Of a stretch of DNA of 64,000 nucleotides, positions 1 to 8,004 are shown in pieces; position 1 is the stretch's first letter; the number at the start of each line of letters is the position of its first letter. The notes under the pieces are model-generated. The model was given only the letters and a program-made list of their open reading frames with translations. It ran no database searches and was not told the DNA's origin. The stretch comes from Armatimonadota bacterium. GTDB taxonomy: Bacteria; Bacillota; Desulfotomaculia; Desulfotomaculales; Nap2-2B. Position numbers and translations under genes: made by a program. The stretch is taken from assembly GCA_023511535.1 (NCBI GenBank), contig JAIMBK010000006.1, positions 1-64,000 of the forward strand. Direction: 5' to 3'.

Positions 1-76
1 TGGTGAACCGCCGTATACCGAACGGTACGTACGGTGGTGTGAGAGGACGGGGGTCAATCACCCCCTCCTACTCGAT
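1..76 (+). mobile_element. 3' end of a group II intron (domains V and VI)
   Basis: Positions 7-15 pair with 30-38 to form the lower stem of domain V. It contains a CGC triad (9-11), has a two-base bulge (28-29) and a short upper stem closed by a four-base loop (20-23). Domain VI follows at about 41-73: gag/ctc and agga/tcct arms flank a G5/C5 helix, leaving an unpaired A at 70, the expected branch point six bases before the 3' end near 76. A CGC rather than AGC triad is typical of bacterial class C introns. The reverse transcriptase and the rest of the intron lie outside the window. Confidence 0.75.
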
Positions 77-116
77 TGTGCATAAGGAAGCTTTTATTGT
101 GCATAAGGAAGCTTTT
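75..116. repeat. two tandem copies of a 21-bp unit
   Basis: The unit starting ATTGTGCATAAGGAAG occurs at 75-95 and again, identical, at 96-116. The first copy begins at the 3' boundary of the group II intron. The duplication may be a target-site effect or a local slippage event. Confidence 0.8.
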
Positions 117-159
117 ATCGGGCAAAATTACTTCGCATTATTTTGGCCCGGCAAAAAAC

Positions 160-192
160 CCGGCTAATCAGCCGGCCGGCTTTCTTTATTTT
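160..192 (+). terminator. possible rho-independent terminator
   Basis: CCGGCT (160-165) pairs with AGCCGG (170-175) around a four-base loop. CCGGC and a T-rich run (181-192) follow. The spacing between hairpin and T run is not ideal. Class C group II introns often insert just after terminators, which fits the position. Confidence 0.35.
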
Positions 193-199
193 GTCCTGA

Positions 200-608
200 T
201 TAAAAGAAAGGATGAGCAGAATCAGGGAAGTTCCCAAAACTCCCCCGGTCTGCCGGAACGTGCCGCGTAACCCAGAGATGGCGGCTGTTTTTTCGGGCAT
301 CAGTTCGACGGCCGCGTTGTTCGAAGGGGGGTGGCCGGGACGAGAAACCCCGCCGCCATGGGCAGCCGGTAGCCGGTGCGGTTTAAAGACGTGCTGACCA
401 GCGCCTGGAAGATATACTTACGCGCAGGGCAGGGATTTTGACCTTTCCAGCACCTACCGAAGATCATGATCCAGCTCTGCACGAGGAGGACGTAAAAGCT
501 TTAGATGACTCTCGTTACCCACCCTTACGCCAAGCAGGCACCATTTTTTCCGGCTTTTCGAAAAGGTATTTTGCGCCTGCGGCTCGAATATAAAAAACTA
601 ATCTTCTT
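200..608. other. intergenic stretch without a supported gene
   Basis: All reading frames here are short, lack good ribosome binding sites and resemble no family I recognise. It may contain decayed mobile DNA next to the intron, but I see no motif to prove that. Confidence 0.5.
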
Positions 609-623
609 TTGGAGGGATGCTTT

Positions 624-2174
624 ATGCTGCCGACCACCAGGGATTTACTTTCCCGCAACAGACTGCGCAACCCCGGAAAACTTGCCGTAGCCAGCGGTCC
701 GGTCCGGTACACTTTCGCCGAATTTGCCCAGCGCTGCCACCGGCTGGCCAACCTGCTCTCCGGCCTGGGCCTAAAGAAAGGGGACCGGGTTGCTTTCCTG
801 GATAAAACCTGCCCCTGGTATCTGGAGTTCTATTACGGGATAACCATCGGCGGTTTTGTCGCCGTCCCATTGAATTACCGGCTGGTGGGGCGGGAGTTGA
901 TCTACATCCTGAACAACTGCCGACCCAGGGCGATTATCGCCGGGAGGGACTATACCGGGATGATCGATGCGATCCGCGGCCAGATTCCCACGGTGGAGCA
1001 CTTTCTTGCAATAGCGCCCGCCCCCGGCTACGCCTTTTACGAAGATGCGCTCGCCGCCGCTTCCCCGGAAGAACCCCGAGCGGAAATCTCCCCGGACGAC
1101 CTGGCGGTTATCTGCTATACCAGCGGGACGACGGCGATGCCCAAGGGGGTCATGCTCTCCCACGGAAACATCGCGGCCAACGCGGCCAACGAGAACCTGG
1201 GGATTGCCCTTTCTCCCGACGACATCGTTTACTACCCCGCCCCCTTGTTCCACGTGATGGGCTGCATGGCGATGGGGATGATGGCCCTGGGCTGCACCAT
1301 GGTTTTTGAGGAATTTAACGTGAACACGATTTACGAAACAATCCAAAGGGAGAAAGTCACCGAGATTACCACCACCGCCGGCCCGTGGACCATCCTGGTG
1401 AACTCCGGGATTGACGCGCGCAAGTATGATTTAAGCTCCGTGCGCACCGTCCTGGCCGGGGGCAGCCAGATGCCCAAAAGAGTGGCGGCCGAACTGTTTG
1501 ATATTTTTCCGAATCTGAACGTGCTCTACACCTCCTTTGCCCAGACGGAGGCGGCCCCTTTTGTGACCATTGGGCCGGTCACCCGGGAAGACATCCGGGC
1601 CGGGCGCTTTAACGAACACTCCGGGCGGGAGGTGTTTTTAACCCGCGCCCGGATTGTGGACGACAAAGACAACGATTTGCCGGTTGGACAGCGCGGGGAG
1701 ATCCTTGCCCGGGGGCCGAACGTGATGCTCGGCTATTGGGAGCTGCCCGAGGAGACCGCCGCCGCCTTGCGCGGGGGTTGGCTGCACACCAACGACATCG
1801 GTTATTTCGACGAAAACGGGTATCTCTACGTGGTGGACAGGAAAAAGGACATGATCTTAAGCGGTAGCGAAAACATCTCCTCCAAGGAGGTGGAAAGTGT
1901 CCTCTACCAGCACCCGGCCATCGCCGATGCGGCGGTGATCGGCGTTCCCGACGAAAAGTGGGGCGAGCGGGTGCACGCAGTGGTGGTTTTAAAGCCGGGA
2001 CAAGAAGCTACCCCCGAGGAAATCACGCAATTTTGCCGGGCCAACCTGGCCGGATACAAGATCCCCCGTTCCTATGAATTTGTTTCTGAACTCCCCCGGA
2101 ACCCGTCCGGGAAGGTTTTGAAGAATCAGCTGCGGGAAAAATACAGGAAGCAGGGAGAACAGGGAAAAAGTTAA
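624..2174 (+). CDS. AMP-dependent acyl-CoA synthetase/ligase
   Basis: Adenylate-forming enzyme of about 516 residues that would activate a carboxylic acid with ATP and load it on coenzyme A in the cytoplasm. The P-loop-like motif YTSGTTAMPKG lies near residue 165, the aromatic/hinge segment GWLHTNDIGYFDENGYLYVVDRKKD near 400, and the C-terminal catalytic lysine motif NPSGKVLKNQ near 495. Length and order match long/medium-chain fatty acyl-CoA ligases; the substrate cannot be told. An in-frame TTG lies at 609, but ATG 624 has GGAGG eight bases upstream and is preferred. It stands alone, with no operon partner on this strand close by. Confidence 0.9.
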   Translation: MLPTTRDLLSRNRLRNPGKLAVASGPVRYTFAEFAQRCHRLANLLSGLGLKKGDRVAFLDKTCPWYLEFYYGITIGGFVAVPLNYRLVGRELIYILNNCRPRAIIAGRDYTGMIDAIRGQIPTVEHFLAIAPAPGYAFYEDALAAASPEEPRAEISPDDLAVICYTSGTTAMPKGVMLSHGNIAANAANENLGIALSPDDIVYYPAPLFHVMGCMAMGMMALGCTMVFEEFNVNTIYETIQREKVTEITTTAGPWTILVNSGIDARKYDLSSVRTVLAGGSQMPKRVAAELFDIFPNLNVLYTSFAQTEAAPFVTIGPVTREDIRAGRFNEHSGREVFLTRARIVDDKDNDLPVGQRGEILARGPNVMLGYWELPEETAAALRGGWLHTNDIGYFDENGYLYVVDRKKDMILSGSENISSKEVESVLYQHPAIADAAVIGVPDEKWGERVHAVVVLKPGQEATPEEITQFCRANLAGYKIPRSYEFVSELPRNPSGKVLKNQLREKYRKQGEQGKS

Positions 2175-2221
2175 TCGTTTTAGCGCAGGGGTGCCCGGGC
2201 CGTCAATAAGGAGGGCAAGGG

Positions 2222-2545
2222 ATGCCCATCAACGTGAAAATCTTTTCCGATTGCCGAAGGCAGCGCCAGAATGGTACGTACAGCTTCGACTGCCTCGACC
2301 TGACCGTGGTGACTTTCTGCTATCGTTTGGTCAATCTGGCCGAACTGCCTGGGTGGGAACTTTTGAGGCGCGGCCCGGTGGGTATTATCCCCCTGGTGCC
2401 CCTCATGCGTCACGAGGAGTCGCCGGAGGAAGTTTTGGAAAAATGCGTCGAATGCTTTGGATCCCGGTTCAGCGGGTTTTTCCATGGTTGCAAAAGCCTC
2501 CCTGCGCATGCATCTTACCAGGGGAGTTGCTGGTTGTCAAGATAA
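2222..2545 (+). pseudogene. probable remnant of an Rpn-like (PD-(D/E)XK) transposase-nuclease protein
   Basis: A 107-codon frame with a good ribosome binding site (AAGGAGGG). Residues about 20-75 read like the middle of Rpn/YhgA-type proteins, including the segment LAELPGWELL followed by GIIPLVPLM. The nuclease part that should precede this is missing. The C-terminal 25 residues do not continue the family, suggesting truncation at both ends or a frameshift near 2450. Rpn proteins are recombination-promoting nucleases that are often duplicated and decayed. The assignment is from memory of the family pattern and is tentative. Confidence 0.4.
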
Positions 2546-2610
2546 CAACGTTTCCCCGCCCCAACATCTCTAATTTGCCTGCTTTATTTTTGCCCCCGGC
2601 TCAAGGACAT

Positions 2611-2621
2611 TTTTTCGACAA
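2611..2621 (-). promoter_or_regulatory. possible Spo0A box
   Basis: The minus strand reads TTGTCGAAAAA, matching the 0A-box core TGTCGAA. It lies about 135 bp upstream of the double P-loop ATPase gene. A single short match can occur by chance. Confidence 0.25.
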
Positions 2622-2753
2622 TCCCTGCATATATGATCTTGGAGGAAGGTTTGACCCGCAGCCGGCGCCACGGAAAAAGGAGCCACTGGTGCCTTGTTGT
2701 TTTCCAGGCGCGCTTGCAAATCTTTCAAACCAGGATAAGGGGGCGCAGCAGGC

Positions 2754-3869
2754 ATGGCCAAAGGCAGGTTGAAAAAGGTTTTTCCGGGAGGCAACACCGG
2801 CCAGGGCTTTTATTCTTTTTACGATTACATTATTGACCAGGACGCCACCCGCATCTTCGTGATCAAAGGAGGCCCGGGGGTGGGCAAATCCACCTTCATG
2901 CGCAAGATCGGCGAGGAAATGCTGGAGCGGGGCTACGACGTGGAATTCCACTGCTGCTCGTCCGACAACGGCTCACTGGACGGCGTGGTCATCCCCGCCA
3001 TCCGGGTGGCCCTGCTGGACGGTACCGCCCCGCATGTGGTCGATCCGAAAAACCCGGGGGCGGTGGACGAGATCATCCACCTGGGGGACCACTGGAATGA
3101 GGAGGGGTTAAGGGCGCACAAGAAAGAAATTCTGGCCTTAAACCGGGAAATCGGCCGGCTTTTCCGGCGGGCCTACGCCTACCTGGCGGCGGCGCACCTT
3201 TTTCTGGAGGAGGTCCGGTCCTTTTACCAGGAAACAGGCGCCTTTAACGTGGGCGCCTTCGACCGGCTGGTGCTGGACCTGGCCCACGCGATCTTCACGG
3301 GCCGGGAGCGGCAGAGCGATAATCCCCGGGCGCGCCACCTTTTTGCTACGGCCATTACCCCCGACGGGCCGGTGAGTTACCTGGACACCATCGTCGGCCG
3401 TTTAAAAAAGCGTTACATCATTAACGGCGACGACGGGACGGGAAAAACCACCCTGGTGCGCCGTTTGCTGGAGGTGGCCCTGATGCGTGGTTTCGATGTC
3501 GAAGCATACCACTGCGCGCTTGATCCAAAGAGAGTGGAACACCTGGTCGTTCCCGCCCTGGAAATCGCGGTGGTGAATTCCGTAGAGCCGCATTATTATA
3601 AGCCGCACAATGGAGACGAGGTCGTGGACACCATGACCTGCGTCAAACAGCTGACCGATGAAAGCATCCAGGAGGAAAGGGATACGGCCCGGGAGATGTA
3701 CCGGCGCTGCCTGGAGGAAGCGGTTGATTTCCTCCAACGCGCCAAAAAAACGCACGACGAGATGGAGACGTATTACATCCCGCAGATGAATTTCGCCGAG
3801 ATTGAGGCGAGAAGGCAGAAGGTTTTGGAACGCATTCTGGCGCTGGCCAGAAACAATCAAGAAAAATAA
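2754..3869 (+). CDS. double P-loop ATPase, PRK06851-type
   Basis: A 371-residue protein with two tandem nucleoside-triphosphate-binding modules. The first Walker A is GGPGVGKST near residue 40; the second, GDDGTGKTT, lies near 225 and starts with GD rather than the usual GP or GK. Each is followed by a similar block with a CC/HC segment (EFHCCSSDNGSLDG; EAYHCALDPKRVEH), so the protein looks like an internal duplication. The C-terminus is helical and charged. Related proteins of unknown function occur in spore-forming Firmicutes. ATG 2754 follows a GGGGG-type site about ten bases upstream. A terminator follows directly, so the gene is monocistronic. Confidence 0.8.
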   Translation: MAKGRLKKVFPGGNTGQGFYSFYDYIIDQDATRIFVIKGGPGVGKSTFMRKIGEEMLERGYDVEFHCCSSDNGSLDGVVIPAIRVALLDGTAPHVVDPKNPGAVDEIIHLGDHWNEEGLRAHKKEILALNREIGRLFRRAYAYLAAAHLFLEEVRSFYQETGAFNVGAFDRLVLDLAHAIFTGRERQSDNPRARHLFATAITPDGPVSYLDTIVGRLKKRYIINGDDGTGKTTLVRRLLEVALMRGFDVEAYHCALDPKRVEHLVVPALEIAVVNSVEPHYYKPHNGDEVVDTMTCVKQLTDESIQEERDTAREMYRRCLEEAVDFLQRAKKTHDEMETYYIPQMNFAEIEARRQKVLERILALARNNQEK

Positions 3870-3876
3870 AACAGGG

Positions 3877-3910
3877 GGCCGGATTTCCGGCCTTTTCAAA
3901 CTTTTTTCCG
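3877..3910 (+). terminator. rho-independent terminator
   Basis: GGCCGGA (3877-3883) pairs with TCCGGCC (3886-3892), followed by TTTTCAAACTTTTTT. It starts eight bases after the stop codon of the double P-loop ATPase. Confidence 0.85.
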
Positions 3911-3949
3911 GGGGTTTAATTCCATTTTAGAAGCGGTGGAAGAACGGGG

Positions 3950-3978
3950 TGGAAGACCGGGGGAAACCAGGTTATAAT
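3950..3978 (+). promoter_or_regulatory. possible sigma-A promoter for the B12-type radical SAM gene
   Basis: TATAAT at 3973-3978 is preceded, 17 bases upstream, by a poor -35 (TGGAAG, 3950-3955). It lies about 78 bp before the start codon at 4056. Confidence 0.4.
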
Positions 3979-4055
3979 AGATAAAACGTAACCTGAGATA
4001 CTCCATCGAAAATATCAGGCACAAAGTTTCCCAGGCACAAAGAAGAGGTAAAAAA

Positions 4056-5456
4056 ATGCGCGCCCTGCTGGTGAATCCCTGGATTTGCGACTTTGCCGCC
4101 TACGATTTGTGGGCCAGGCCCCTGGGGCTTTTACAAATTGCCGCCTATCTGCGCCGGGCGGGGGTGGAAGTGATCCTCGTTGACTGCCTGGACAGGTTTG
4201 ATCCGCGCCTGGTCGGGTATCTTCGGGAAAAATACCCGGAGCGCAAGTACCCCCGCGCCACCCCTTACGGGGACGGCCCTTATCACGCGGAAACTATCCC
4301 GAAGCCGCCTGTCTACCGGGATGTTCCCCGCCGCTACAAGCGGTACGGGATGCCGGTGGAGCTTTTCCGCCGGCTTTTGCGCGAGAGTCCGCAGCCGGAC
4401 GTCATCCTGGTTTCTTCCGGTTTGACTTACTGGTACCCGGGGGTCTTCGAGGCCATCCGCCTGCTCCGGGAAGCATTCGGCCCGGTCCCGCTCCTTCTGG
4501 GCGGCATTTACGCTGCCCTGTGCCCGGAGCACGCCCGCCAAAACAGCGGCGCCGACGTGGTTTACGCGGGCTCCGCGCTGCCGGAAATCCTGCGCCTGAT
4601 CAGTGAGCTGACCGGCTTTCCTTTCAAAGAGCCCTTTCCCGGAGCGGCGGAGGAGGCCAGGGTCTTTCCGGCCTACGACCTTTACCCGGAGTTAAGGTAC
4701 CTCACCCTGCGCACTTCGGCGGGCTGCCCTTTTCGCTGCAGTTATTGCGGCTGGTATTTGCTGGCGGAAAGCAGCCGGTACACCCGCCTGGCGCCGGACC
4801 GGGTGGTGGAGGCGATTGAACACGGCTATCGAAATTTACACGTGCATAACTTTGCCTTTTACGACGAGGCGCTGCTTTATCGGGCGGAGGAGCACCTGCT
4901 GCCGATCCTGGAAGGCGTCCGCAAAAAAGGTTTGCAGTGCATTTTCCATACGCCCAATGCCCTGCATGCCCGGTTTTTGACGCCGGAGTTGGCCAGCGCA
5001 ATGAAGCAGGCGGGGTTCGTACAGCCCCGCCTGGCGCTGGAGACCGTTGACCCGGTCCGCCAGCGGCGAACGGGCGGTAAAGTAAACGCCCGGGAAGTGG
5101 AACGGGCGCTTTTCTGGTTGGAACAAGCAGGTTACGCTCCTCACGAAATCGGCGTCAACGTTTTGATCGGACTTCCGGAGCAGCCCCTGGCGGAAGTGGA
5201 AGCCTCCCTGGAGTTTGTCCACCGCCTGGGAGCCCGGATTTTCCTGGAAGAATACGCCCCCGTCCCCGGTACGCCCGCCTACCGGGAGAGCGGCCTGCCG
5301 CCGGACGCCGACCCACTGCTGCACAATAACTCCATTTTCCCGCTGTACGGCCCGGAGCATTATGCCCAATTCCAGCGGATTAAAGACCTGGCCCACCACC
5401 TGAACCGGGAACTGGAAGAGAAAAAACCGGCGGGTAAAAAAGGGGCAGGCAGCTAA
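4056..5456 (+). CDS. B12-binding-type radical SAM protein
   Basis: A 466-residue protein. The N-terminal 180 residues resemble the cobalamin-binding fold of class B radical SAM enzymes (start MRALLVNPWI, then GLLQIAAYLRRAG and a DVILVSSG strand). The radical SAM core begins at TSAGCPFRCSYCGW, a canonical CX3CX2C cluster site near residue 225. The C-terminal segment IGLPEQPLAEVEAS matches the family. The reaction is unknown; such proteins methylate or rearrange unreactive carbons or phosphorus. AGAGGT precedes ATG 4056. It converges on another radical SAM gene at 5577-6509, perhaps a functional pair. Confidence 0.85.
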   Translation: MRALLVNPWICDFAAYDLWARPLGLLQIAAYLRRAGVEVILVDCLDRFDPRLVGYLREKYPERKYPRATPYGDGPYHAETIPKPPVYRDVPRRYKRYGMPVELFRRLLRESPQPDVILVSSGLTYWYPGVFEAIRLLREAFGPVPLLLGGIYAALCPEHARQNSGADVVYAGSALPEILRLISELTGFPFKEPFPGAAEEARVFPAYDLYPELRYLTLRTSAGCPFRCSYCGWYLLAESSRYTRLAPDRVVEAIEHGYRNLHVHNFAFYDEALLYRAEEHLLPILEGVRKKGLQCIFHTPNALHARFLTPELASAMKQAGFVQPRLALETVDPVRQRRTGGKVNAREVERALFWLEQAGYAPHEIGVNVLIGLPEQPLAEVEASLEFVHRLGARIFLEEYAPVPGTPAYRESGLPPDADPLLHNNSIFPLYGPEHYAQFQRIKDLAHHLNRELEEKKPAGKKGAGS

Positions 5457-5522
5457 GAAAAAGCAAGATACGGAATAATGAGGTATTCCGGCTTAAGAGC
5501 TGAAAGCCGGCTGCCGATTCCC

Positions 5523-5565
5523 GATACCTGTATTCTCTGTGCTCTCTGTGTCCTCTGTGGTTTAA
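5523..5565 (-). repeat. ACCACAGAGGACACAGAG-type intergenic repeat
   Basis: On the minus strand this reads accacagaggacacagag followed by a related unit. The same phrase, slightly decayed, recurs at 7629-7648. It belongs to the family of dispersed short-word repeats seen throughout the intergenic spaces here. Confidence 0.6.
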
Positions 5566-5576
5566 ATTTATTATTT

Positions 5577-6509
5577 TTACAAGCCCCGGGAATATTCGGG
5601 CCGCAGCAGGGAGGGGTCCCTTTTCGCCAGGACGGATTCCAGGTCTTTGAGCATTTGCTCTTTTTCCCGGGGCAGCCGGCCGCGCACGGTAAAATAGTTG
5701 GAAGCGTGCATGGAGCTGAAGAAGCAGTTGGTAAAGCAGGCGTTTTCGACGATGATTTTCAGCTCTTCTAAAGAGCCAAAAGGCGTAACGAGCTGGAAAT
5801 CGCCCCGCCGTACCTGGTCGGCGAGGGGTGTGCCGGGGACCAGAGTGAGGGTGAGCGCTCCGGCGTAATCAGGATCGATCGCGCTTAATATTCCGGCCGT
5901 GGCCAGGGCGTGTCTTGCGCTGCCGGCCGGCCCGGCGAGGCCCAAAATAACGGTGACGGAAAGGGTAATCCCGGCCTCTTTGACCCTTCTTCCCGCTTCC
6001 ACCATCTCCTGGTAAGTTACCCCTTTGCGGACGTTTTGCAGAACCTCTTCATCCCCGCTTTCTACGCCCATGTAGAGGATGCCCAGCTTCAGCTCCCGGA
6101 GCGTTTCCAGTTCCTCCACGCTCCGACGCAAAATGTCCTTTGCCGTGGCATAGGCGGCCACGCGCTCCAGGCGCGGGAATTTTTCATTTAAATGTTCCAG
6201 AACCTGCTTTAATTTGGGAAAAGGATAAACCAGCGCGTCCCCGTCCTGCAGAAAGACGCGCTGCCCGTCCCAGCCCCGGGCAACGGCGTAAACAAGCGGG
6301 TGCATGTTGGCGACGGTGATCCCGTGCCGTTTGTAAAGAGCCAGGGCGTCAATTTCCGCCAGCACTTCTTCCACTTTTCTTAAGCGCAGCCGGGAACCGT
6401 AATAATTGCAAAAGGTGCAGGTATTGTTCGAACACCCGCTGGTCAGGGGAAGGAAGTAGCTGCGCCACTCGCTGGGCGGCCGGATAATTGCGGGCCGTTC
6501 AAAAGACAT
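5577..6509 (-). CDS. radical SAM protein with a CX4CX2C cluster motif
   Basis: A 310-residue radical SAM protein. The cluster site reads GCSNNTCTFC, with four residues between the first two cysteines where the canonical motif has three. I recall the same spacing (GCSHNRCTFC) in a branch of COG1032-like proteins. GVESGDEEVLQNVRKG and the GLAGPAGSARHA segment are typical of the HemW/YgiQ-like fold. There is no B12 domain. Start ATG 6509 has GAGG eight bases upstream; the longer GTG start at 6518 is less likely. Function unknown. Confidence 0.8.
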   Translation of the reverse strand: MSFERPAIIRPPSEWRSYFLPLTSGCSNNTCTFCNYYGSRLRLRKVEEVLAEIDALALYKRHGITVANMHPLVYAVARGWDGQRVFLQDGDALVYPFPKLKQVLEHLNEKFPRLERVAAYATAKDILRRSVEELETLRELKLGILYMGVESGDEEVLQNVRKGVTYQEMVEAGRRVKEAGITLSVTVILGLAGPAGSARHALATAGILSAIDPDYAGALTLTLVPGTPLADQVRRGDFQLVTPFGSLEELKIIVENACFTNCFFSSMHASNYFTVRGRLPREKEQMLKDLESVLAKRDPSLLRPEYSRGL

Positions 6510-7025
6510 CGACACCACCTCGCCCTTGGATAGTTAACATAATAATTCCTGTAGATTCAAGTTTAGCAGCTTTTTGAGCGGGGGTCAACGGGGCCGCGAC
6601 TTTTTCGCGTTGCTTTGTTGGGGTAACCAAATTGCTTTCCCAATTTTTTTTTCTTTTTTCCGGGTAAAAACTTCCTCTTTTTCATTTGAAGATTATCGTT
6701 TGGCACCCCCAATTATTTTCCGGCAACGTAAACTGAGTGCGAAAAAAACTAAAACCTGCCCGTCGGCAGTGATTCTGCCCGCCGGCGGTTATTTTCCAGT
6801 GGCTTGAACTTTCCCGTTTGTAATCGGGCAGGAAAAGTGGCGGGTTGTACAGCAGATCAGCGAAGTTTACGAAGTGACGCGGGAGAGGTACCGGGAGGTG
6901 GTGGTGGATTAGTGGATTTCCTGCGCCCACTTCCGGTTTTCCTCCAGAAGATCTTTTCTCTCCGCCGCCAGTGCCCCGGCCGGCCCTTTCCTGTCCTCCA
7001 GATATGGAATAATGTGGCTTAAAAT
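6510..7025. other. intergenic region with two convergent coding-like remnants
   Basis: The right part holds two short open stretches. One runs on the plus strand from 6808 to a TAG at 6910-6912 (34 codons, containing GQEKWRVVQQ and EVTRERYREVV). The other runs on the minus strand from 7025 down to a TAA at 6911-6909 (38 codons, containing KDLLEENRKWAQ). Both look helical and protein-like, neither has a start codon with a ribosome binding site, and their stop codons overlap. The minus one is in frame with and directly after the ANTAR gene's stop. The left part, 6520-6800, shows nothing I recognise. Confidence 0.35.
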
Positions 7026-7604
7026 TTAGTTTTTCAAAGTGAGAATCACCTGCCGGGCCACCCTGGCCAGGGGAAGGCAGCGGTCCATGCTGATTTTTTG
7101 CAGGTATTTGTAAGCTTCCTGTTCGCTGAAGCCCTTTTTCTCCATGAGCAAACCCTTGGCCTGCTCGACCAGCTTGCGCGTTTCCAGTTGCTTGCGCAGG
7201 TCCTGCACTTCTTTTTGCAACCTGGCGACCCGTTCAAAGTTGGCCAGGGCTGCTTCCAGGACAGGGAGGATGTTTGTTTCCTGAAGCGGTTTGGTCAGGA
7301 GGCCGTAGACGCCGGTTTTCCTGACCAGCTCCTCCAGATTCTGCTGGTGGTTTAATTCTACGGCCAGCACCACCGGGGCCACCCGGTGCTCCCCGATAAT
7401 TTCCGCGAGATCGATCCCTTCGCTGCCGGGAATCCTGTCCTCCAGGATGACGAGGTCCGGTTCGGTTTGAAAGACGATTTGCAGGGCGCTTTTCCCCTCG
7501 CCGGCTTCCCTGATCAGTGTGCAGCCCGCGTGGCGTAAAATATCTTTCAATTGCCGCCGGAAGTTTAAATCGCTGTCGGCAATTACCACGCGGCTCACCG
7601 GCAC
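7026..7604 (-). CDS. ANTAR-domain RNA-binding response regulator with a degenerate receiver
   Basis: A 192-residue protein. Residues 1-120 form a receiver-like domain, a coiled-coil linker (about 125-145) follows, and the ANTAR domain (LETRKLVEQAKGLLMEKKG onwards) ends the protein. The phospho-acceptor position is Glu55 instead of Asp (PDLVILEDRIPG); the acidic pocket is D-S-D and the switch Thr is Val, while the Lys (LLTKP) remains. ANTAR proteins bind paired hexaloop hairpins in nascent RNA and prevent termination. It is divergent from the glutamine synthetase-like gene at 8005, whose leader has an ANTAR-type hairpin. Probable role: antitermination of nitrogen genes without phosphorylation control. 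Confidence 0.9.
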   Translation of the reverse strand: MPVSRVVIADSDLNFRRQLKDILRHAGCTLIREAGEGKSALQIVFQTEPDLVILEDRIPGSEGIDLAEIIGEHRVAPVVLAVELNHQQNLEELVRKTGVYGLLTKPLQETNILPVLEAALANFERVARLQKEVQDLRKQLETRKLVEQAKGLLMEKKGFSEQEAYKYLQKISMDRCLPLARVARQVILTLKN

Positions 7605-7795
7605 GCCGCCACCCCCCTTGCAAGGAATTTAACCACAGAGGACACATAACACTACGCCTGGTTGCCCGGTCCGGACACTTTTCCGGCCGTCTTTCGTTTC
7701 TCAAAAATATCATAAACTTCGGGTTTCTTCAACTTGCTTTGGCGGGAAACATCCTTTCCCCGATATGTGTATACAATATACTTATATAAGAGGTA
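7605..7795. other. divergent intergenic region
   Basis: It contains an ACCACAGAGGACACA-type repeat (7629-7648) and an AT-rich segment with the palindrome GTATACAATATAC (about 7768-7780). I found no gene. Confidence 0.4.
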
Positions 7796-7823
7796 TTGAA
7801 TTTTTTAATCGAACTGATATAAT
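7796..7823 (+). promoter_or_regulatory. sigma-A promoter of the glutamine synthetase-like gene
   Basis: TTGAAT (7796-7801), a 16-base spacer and TATAAT (7818-7823). Transcription would start near 7830, giving a leader of about 175 bases that contains the ANTAR-type attenuator. Confidence 0.75.
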
Positions 7824-7845
7824 AACTCCCTGTAAATAATTATTT

Positions 7846-7907
7846 GAGGGCAATGGCGTCCTCTGACAGGTTTTTTTTCAGGGCCTGTTTGAGGGCGTTT
7901 TCTTTTT
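7846..7907 (+). promoter_or_regulatory. ANTAR-type attenuator (one hexaloop hairpin plus terminator)
   Basis: GAGGGC (7846-7851) and GTCCTC (7858-7863) form a 6-bp stem with loop AATGGC (A at 1, G at 4). The 3' arm also belongs to a terminator: 7857-7870 pairs with 7884-7897 (14-bp arms, two mismatches), followed by TTTTCTTTTT. The two structures exclude each other. A first hairpin (P1) upstream is not visible in the short space after the promoter. Confidence 0.75.
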
Positions 7908-8004
7908 AGCCGGAATATTAGCGGTCTGCCTGCGAAGAGCTGCGGCTTAAGCGGGCCGGCACCTTAAAACAGCCCGGCGGCGAAGGTTTGGGGAGGTGGA
8001 GAAG

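Noticed and set aside
400-500. Possible transposase remnant (frame with TSAWKIYLRAGQGF)
   Set aside because: Only about 15 residues look protein-like and no transposase family could be named.
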